Shown one piece after another: positions 61,041-64,000 of a DNA stretch of 64,000 bases. Every line of letters starts with the position of its first letter. Positions within the stretch are counted from its first letter, which is position 1. A model generated the notes under the pieces. The model did no database searches, was not told the origin of the DNA, and saw nothing but the letters and a program-made list of their open reading frames with translations. The DNA comes from UBA2377 sp964429385. Its GTDB lineage: Bacteria > Verrucomicrobiota > Verrucomicrobiia > Opitutales > Opitutaceae. The translations under genes and the position numbers were made by a program. The stretch is taken from positions 34,201-98,200 of the forward strand of contig CAYSBR010000007.1 of NCBI GenBank assembly GCA_964429385.1, given 5' to 3'.

Positions 61041-61706
61041 ATGCCCGAGCCGATTCTCTCCCCCTCGCTCCTCGCCGGCGACCACGCCAACCTCGCCGCC
61101 AGCGCGGGGATCGTGGCCCGGCACGGTCTTTCCTGGATTCACCTCGATATCATGGACGGGCATTTTGTGCCCAACCTCAGTTTCGGCCCCGAAACCCTCG
61201 CCGCCCTGCGACGCGCCGGCAGCACGCTTTTCTTCGACACCCACCTGATGCTTTCAGAGCCGCATCGCTACGTGGAGGCCTTTGCCAAGGCCGGGGCCAA
61301 CCTCATCAGCATTCATATCGAGCCCGATTACGACCATGCCGCCACGCTCGCGCATATCCGGGATCTCGGTTGCCAAACCGGCATCGTGCTCAATCCCGAC
61401 ACCCCCGCCGACGCCGTCGCGCACCTGCTCGATCAGGTTGACCTCGTGTTGGTGATGACTGTGCAACCCGGTTTCGGCGGGCAGGCCTTCCGCCCCGCCA
61501 TGCTCCCTAAAATCCGCCAGCTCGACGCCTGGCGTCGGGAACGGGGCTATGGCTGGCGGCTCGAAGTCGATGGCGGCATTGACTTGGGCAACCTGCCCGA
61601 TTGCCAGGCGGCGGGAGCCGATACCTTCGTAGCCGGCACTTCCTTCTTCAAGGCCGGGGACAAGGCGGCCTTCGCCGCCACGGTGCATAACTTGGGCCGG
61701 AGCTGA
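61041..61706 (+). CDS. rpe: Ribulose-phosphate 3-epimerase
   Basis: A 221-residue TIM-barrel pentose phosphate enzyme. Motifs ILSPSLLAGDHANL, LDIMDGHFVPNLSFGPETL (metal-binding His and Asp), FDTHLML and MTVQPGFGGQAFRP, with LEVDGGIDLGN, are those of Rpe. I start at MPEPILSPS, eight bases after the lptE stop; a GTG inside the lptE end is possible but adds unconserved residues. Confidence 0.95.
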   Translation: MPEPILSPSLLAGDHANLAASAGIVARHGLSWIHLDIMDGHFVPNLSFGPETLAALRRAGSTLFFDTHLMLSEPHRYVEAFAKAGANLISIHIEPDYDHAATLAHIRDLGCQTGIVLNPDTPADAVAHLLDQVDLVLVMTVQPGFGGQAFRPAMLPKIRQLDAWRRERGYGWRLEVDGGIDLGNLPDCQAAGADTFVAGTSFFKAGDKAAFAATVHNLGRS

Positions 61707-61711
61707 GAGTC

Positions 61712-63328
61712 TTACCGGCCGGCCTTCGCCAGCTCCTCCGCACGCCGGTATTGGGCGCGAAAAGCCGCGCCCAGCTCATTGGCCAGGCGGATCTCATCCA
61801 CCTTGTTTTTAGACGTCAGCGCCCGCTTCACGCGGCCCAGCACTTCGTCATAACCCACCTGGCTCATGTCACCCAGCGCAGCCATTGCCTCTGGCGGACA
61901 CCCCGCCGCGATCACCGCGCGCCAGGCCCTCACCAGATCCGGATGCGTATCGAGGCACATCACCCGAATGATAAACGCCATCTCACGAAACACTCCACCC
62001 GTCCAAGCCGGATGATAGATGAGTTGATCTTCACCCGAGAACGGGCGTTCATCGGGATCGGATCGGTAGGCCAGCCAATCTGGCTGCTCGTAAAAATCCC
62101 GGCGCACCGGCAGCCGGCGCAGAGCAAACCGCTCCGGACCGCCCGGAGTCCCCACTTTAAAATTCCAAAGTTTTTGCCCCTCCATCGAGAGCGTGAATTC
62201 GATGAAGGCCTCGGCCACCTCCCGGTTCGGCGCGCCCCGCAACAAAGCAATCGGATCCACCGAACTCACCGTGCCTCCCCGCGGAGTCACAAATTCGAGC
62301 CGCCCCGAACTGTCACGGCGCCGCACGGCCTCGGCTTGGTAGCGTCCGTAAAAATCAATGCATACGCCGAGTGCCGAATTTCCTTGGGAAACATCAATCG
62401 GCGGCTTCTGCGACGAATCGGTGAAATACCGGGCATTGGCCCCCATCAGCTGCAAGATCTGCAATCCCTTGATCCAGCCCTCCCGCACGGCCTGCGCTTC
62501 AATCTCTCCGGACGGACGACCTTCCGCGCTGGCGGTCAACGCGCCCAAGCGCGCCTGCATCTCCTGCTGAATGAGATTCTCGAAGGCCTTGGCAATGGAA
62601 CTGCTCTTGGTCGGATCCGCCAGCGCCACCTCGCCCACATAACGCGGATCGGTGAGGTCACGCCAGACCTCCGGGGGCCGGGTCACGCCCAAACGCGCCA
62701 GCGCATCTTTGTTGTAAAGAATCCCATAGCTGCTGATCACGTTGCCGAGCCAGCGACCCTCGCGATCCCAATATTGCTCCCCCGCGAAATGCTCCGGGAT
62801 GACATCGTCCGCAAACCACTCCGGCCGGGTTTCCAGGATGCGCGAAGCCACCAGGCGGCCCGCCTGCGCCTGACGGATGAAATCGTAGCTGCCGCCGCCG
62901 AAAAACAGATCAATACCGCTGCTCACCTCCGAGGCGAGAAACTCGCGCCGCGCCTCCTGCGCCTGCGCCGGCGCCTCCGGCGCGAGCCGATGGTTGGTAA
63001 ACGCGGACTGCACTTCCATGCTCCACGGCCGGCCCAAACGGCGCATCCAATGATTCTGGAATGAAGCGATGTATTCCGATTCGAGAAACCGGGCGATCTC
63101 GCTCGTGCCGCCAATCACGCGCCAGTCGATAAAGACCGTCCGTCCCGTGCGCTCCTGATACCAACGGCGGAAGGCCACGCCATACTCGTGGCGGATGGCC
63201 TCGTTGTGCGGCGTGATAATGACCAGGGTGTCATCGGCCCGGCCGACGGCCACCTGCTTGGGCCGCAGGATAAAAGGCAGGGCCACGATCGCGACCAGCG
63301 CCAGAATGATGATCGCCCGCTTGAGCAT
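61712..63328 (-). CDS. ABC transporter substrate-binding protein (iron/thiamine-like, large)
   Basis: A 538-residue periplasmic binding protein paired with the following ABC ATPase. A single N-terminal membrane segment (about 5-23, no lipobox) anchors or exports it. The PDB-like core begins DTLVIITPHNEAIRHEYGVAFRRWYQERTG, and FFGGGSYDFIRQAQAG and YNKDALARLGVTRPPEVWRDL follow; the type is close to Fe3+/spermidine/thiamine binding proteins. It is about 200 residues longer than the usual 330-350. The partner ATPase stops eight bases upstream. A membrane component is not visible and should lie beyond the window. Confidence 0.85.
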   Translation of the reverse strand: MLKRAIIILALVAIVALPFILRPKQVAVGRADDTLVIITPHNEAIRHEYGVAFRRWYQERTGRTVFIDWRVIGGTSEIARFLESEYIASFQNHWMRRLGRPWSMEVQSAFTNHRLAPEAPAQAQEARREFLASEVSSGIDLFFGGGSYDFIRQAQAGRLVASRILETRPEWFADDVIPEHFAGEQYWDREGRWLGNVISSYGILYNKDALARLGVTRPPEVWRDLTDPRYVGEVALADPTKSSSIAKAFENLIQQEMQARLGALTASAEGRPSGEIEAQAVREGWIKGLQILQLMGANARYFTDSSQKPPIDVSQGNSALGVCIDFYGRYQAEAVRRRDSSGRLEFVTPRGGTVSSVDPIALLRGAPNREVAEAFIEFTLSMEGQKLWNFKVGTPGGPERFALRRLPVRRDFYEQPDWLAYRSDPDERPFSGEDQLIYHPAWTGGVFREMAFIIRVMCLDTHPDLVRAWRAVIAAGCPPEAMAALGDMSQVGYDEVLGRVKRALTSKNKVDEIRLANELGAAFRAQYRRAEELAKAGR

Positions 63329-63336
63329 GACCGTCG

Positions 63337-64000
63337 TCAGTCGGAGAGCACCACCACGTCCTCGGGCGCCACCGTGGCATAGAGCTCACCGCGGGAGGCG
63401 CCGTCCACAAAGCGCGGGTTGCGTTCAAAGATCTTCAGCTTCGTGCCATTGCCCGTCACAAAATCATACTGGGCCACCTCCCCGAGGTAGATGGAATCGC
63501 CGATCCGGCCGCGGACCACGTTGCGAGTCTCGGCATCGCGGTGCAGCTCCCAGCACTCGGGCCGGATGGACACCGTCACCGCGTCGCCCACCGCCGGCAC
63601 CTGCTGCGGGTTGCCCAGCAGACCGTCAAAACGGCCCACCGCGGTCTCCACTGTCACATAGTCGCCCGACAAACCGAGCACCTTTCCGGGAAGAAAATCC
63701 GTTTCACCGATGAAATTCGCCACCGTCTTGTGGGCCGGACGCTTGTAAACCTCGCGCGGCGTGCCGACCTGCAGGATGTGGCCAAACTCCAGGATCGCCA
63801 TGCGATCGGAGATCGAAAGCGCCTCCTTCTGATCGTGCGTCACATAGACCGTGGTGAGCTTGAATTCCTTGCACACCCGGCGGATCTCGGTGCGCATCTC
63901 CAGTCGCAGCTTCGCATCGAGATTGGAAAGCGGTTCATCAAGCAGCAGACAGCGCGGCCGGATGACCAGCGCCCGCGCCAGCGCCACGCGCTGTTGCTGG
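63337..64000 (-). CDS. ABC transporter ATPase (PotA/FbpC/MalK type), C-terminal part
   Basis: The visible 221 residues begin with the end of the signature motif (QQQRVALARAL), so Walker A and the N-terminal region lie beyond the right edge. Walker B CLLLDEPLSNLD, the switch VYVTHDQKEAL and the C-terminal TOBE-like domain (VSIRPECWEL) are present. This combination is typical of iron, spermidine or sulfate import ATPases. With the adjacent binding protein it forms an importer; the permease is off-window. Confidence 0.9.
   Translation of the reverse strand, partial: QQQRVALARALVIRPRCLLLDEPLSNLDAKLRLEMRTEIRRVCKEFKLTTVYVTHDQKEALSISDRMAILEFGHILQVGTPREVYKRPAHKTVANFIGETDFLPGKVLGLSGDYVTVETAVGRFDGLLGNPQQVPAVGDAVTVSIRPECWELHRDAETRNVVRGRIGDSIYLGEVAQYDFVTGNGTKLKIFERNPRFVDGASRGELYATVAPEDVVVLSD

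Overview
The window looks like the chromosome of a high-GC, diderm (Gram-negative) bacterium, most probably Verrucomicrobiota and within it something close to Opitutaceae. The envelope machinery is diderm: BamD, LptE, an OMPLA-type phospholipase, outer-membrane barrels, Kdo kinase and LPS-type glycosyltransferases. The gene style (rpmF-plsX-fabH next to bamD-lptE, several oppA paralogues with oppBC, many GTG starts) fits that group. The placement is inferred from protein character and has not been checked by a database search.

Layout. 1-5.1 kb (minus): the start of trpA, an EEP-family phosphodiesterase, an OmpR-type response regulator and histidine kinase, and a secreted VWA protein. 5.3-6.4 kb: tRNA-His, an ElyC-like gene, a two-way terminator and tRNA-Gly. 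6.4-13.1 kb (minus): a likely exopolysaccharide operon (NtrC-type regulator, membrane glycosyltransferase, outer-membrane barrel, Wzz/BY-kinase). 13.2-21.5 kb: two poorly known genes, a sugar isomerase-like gene with ptsI, and a housekeeping block holding ispE, pyrF, ispD and ispF.

21.5-32.5 kb is an oligopeptide-uptake region (three oppA-type lipoproteins, oppB, oppC) interrupted by a chromosomal integron at about 23.3-26.5 kb. The integron has a divergent IntI-type integrase with an unusual N-terminal extension, an attI-like spacer with repeated heptamers, and four short cassettes of unknown function separated by three recognisable attC-like sites. The array ends at a broken REP-associated (Y1) transposase. 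This low-GC accessory segment is the most interesting part of the window. REP-like and other dispersed repeats lie in the gaps on both sides of it.

32.5-38.3 kb: an MsbA-like exporter, a GT9 glycosyltransferase, a methyltransferase, two GT2 enzymes and a DciA-like protein, probably for lipopolysaccharide or glycan export and assembly. 38.5-41.3 kb: rpsO and pnp, each followed by a clear terminator. 41.3-46.5 kb: a beta-propeller-like secreted protein, surE, an OMPLA with an extra N-terminal domain, a Kdo kinase and an ABC ATPase without a neighbouring permease. 46.6-52.9 kb (plus): pyrH, frr, proB, an acetyltransferase, a UvrD-type helicase and trxB. 52.9-55.9 kb (minus): a TPR protein, glmM and trpD. 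56-61.7 kb (plus): uppP, rpmF, plsX, fabH, bamD, lptE and rpe. 61.7-64 kb (minus): an iron/spermidine-type ABC binding protein and its ATPase, the latter cut by the window edge.

No CRISPR array, prophage, rRNA or complete insertion sequence was seen.
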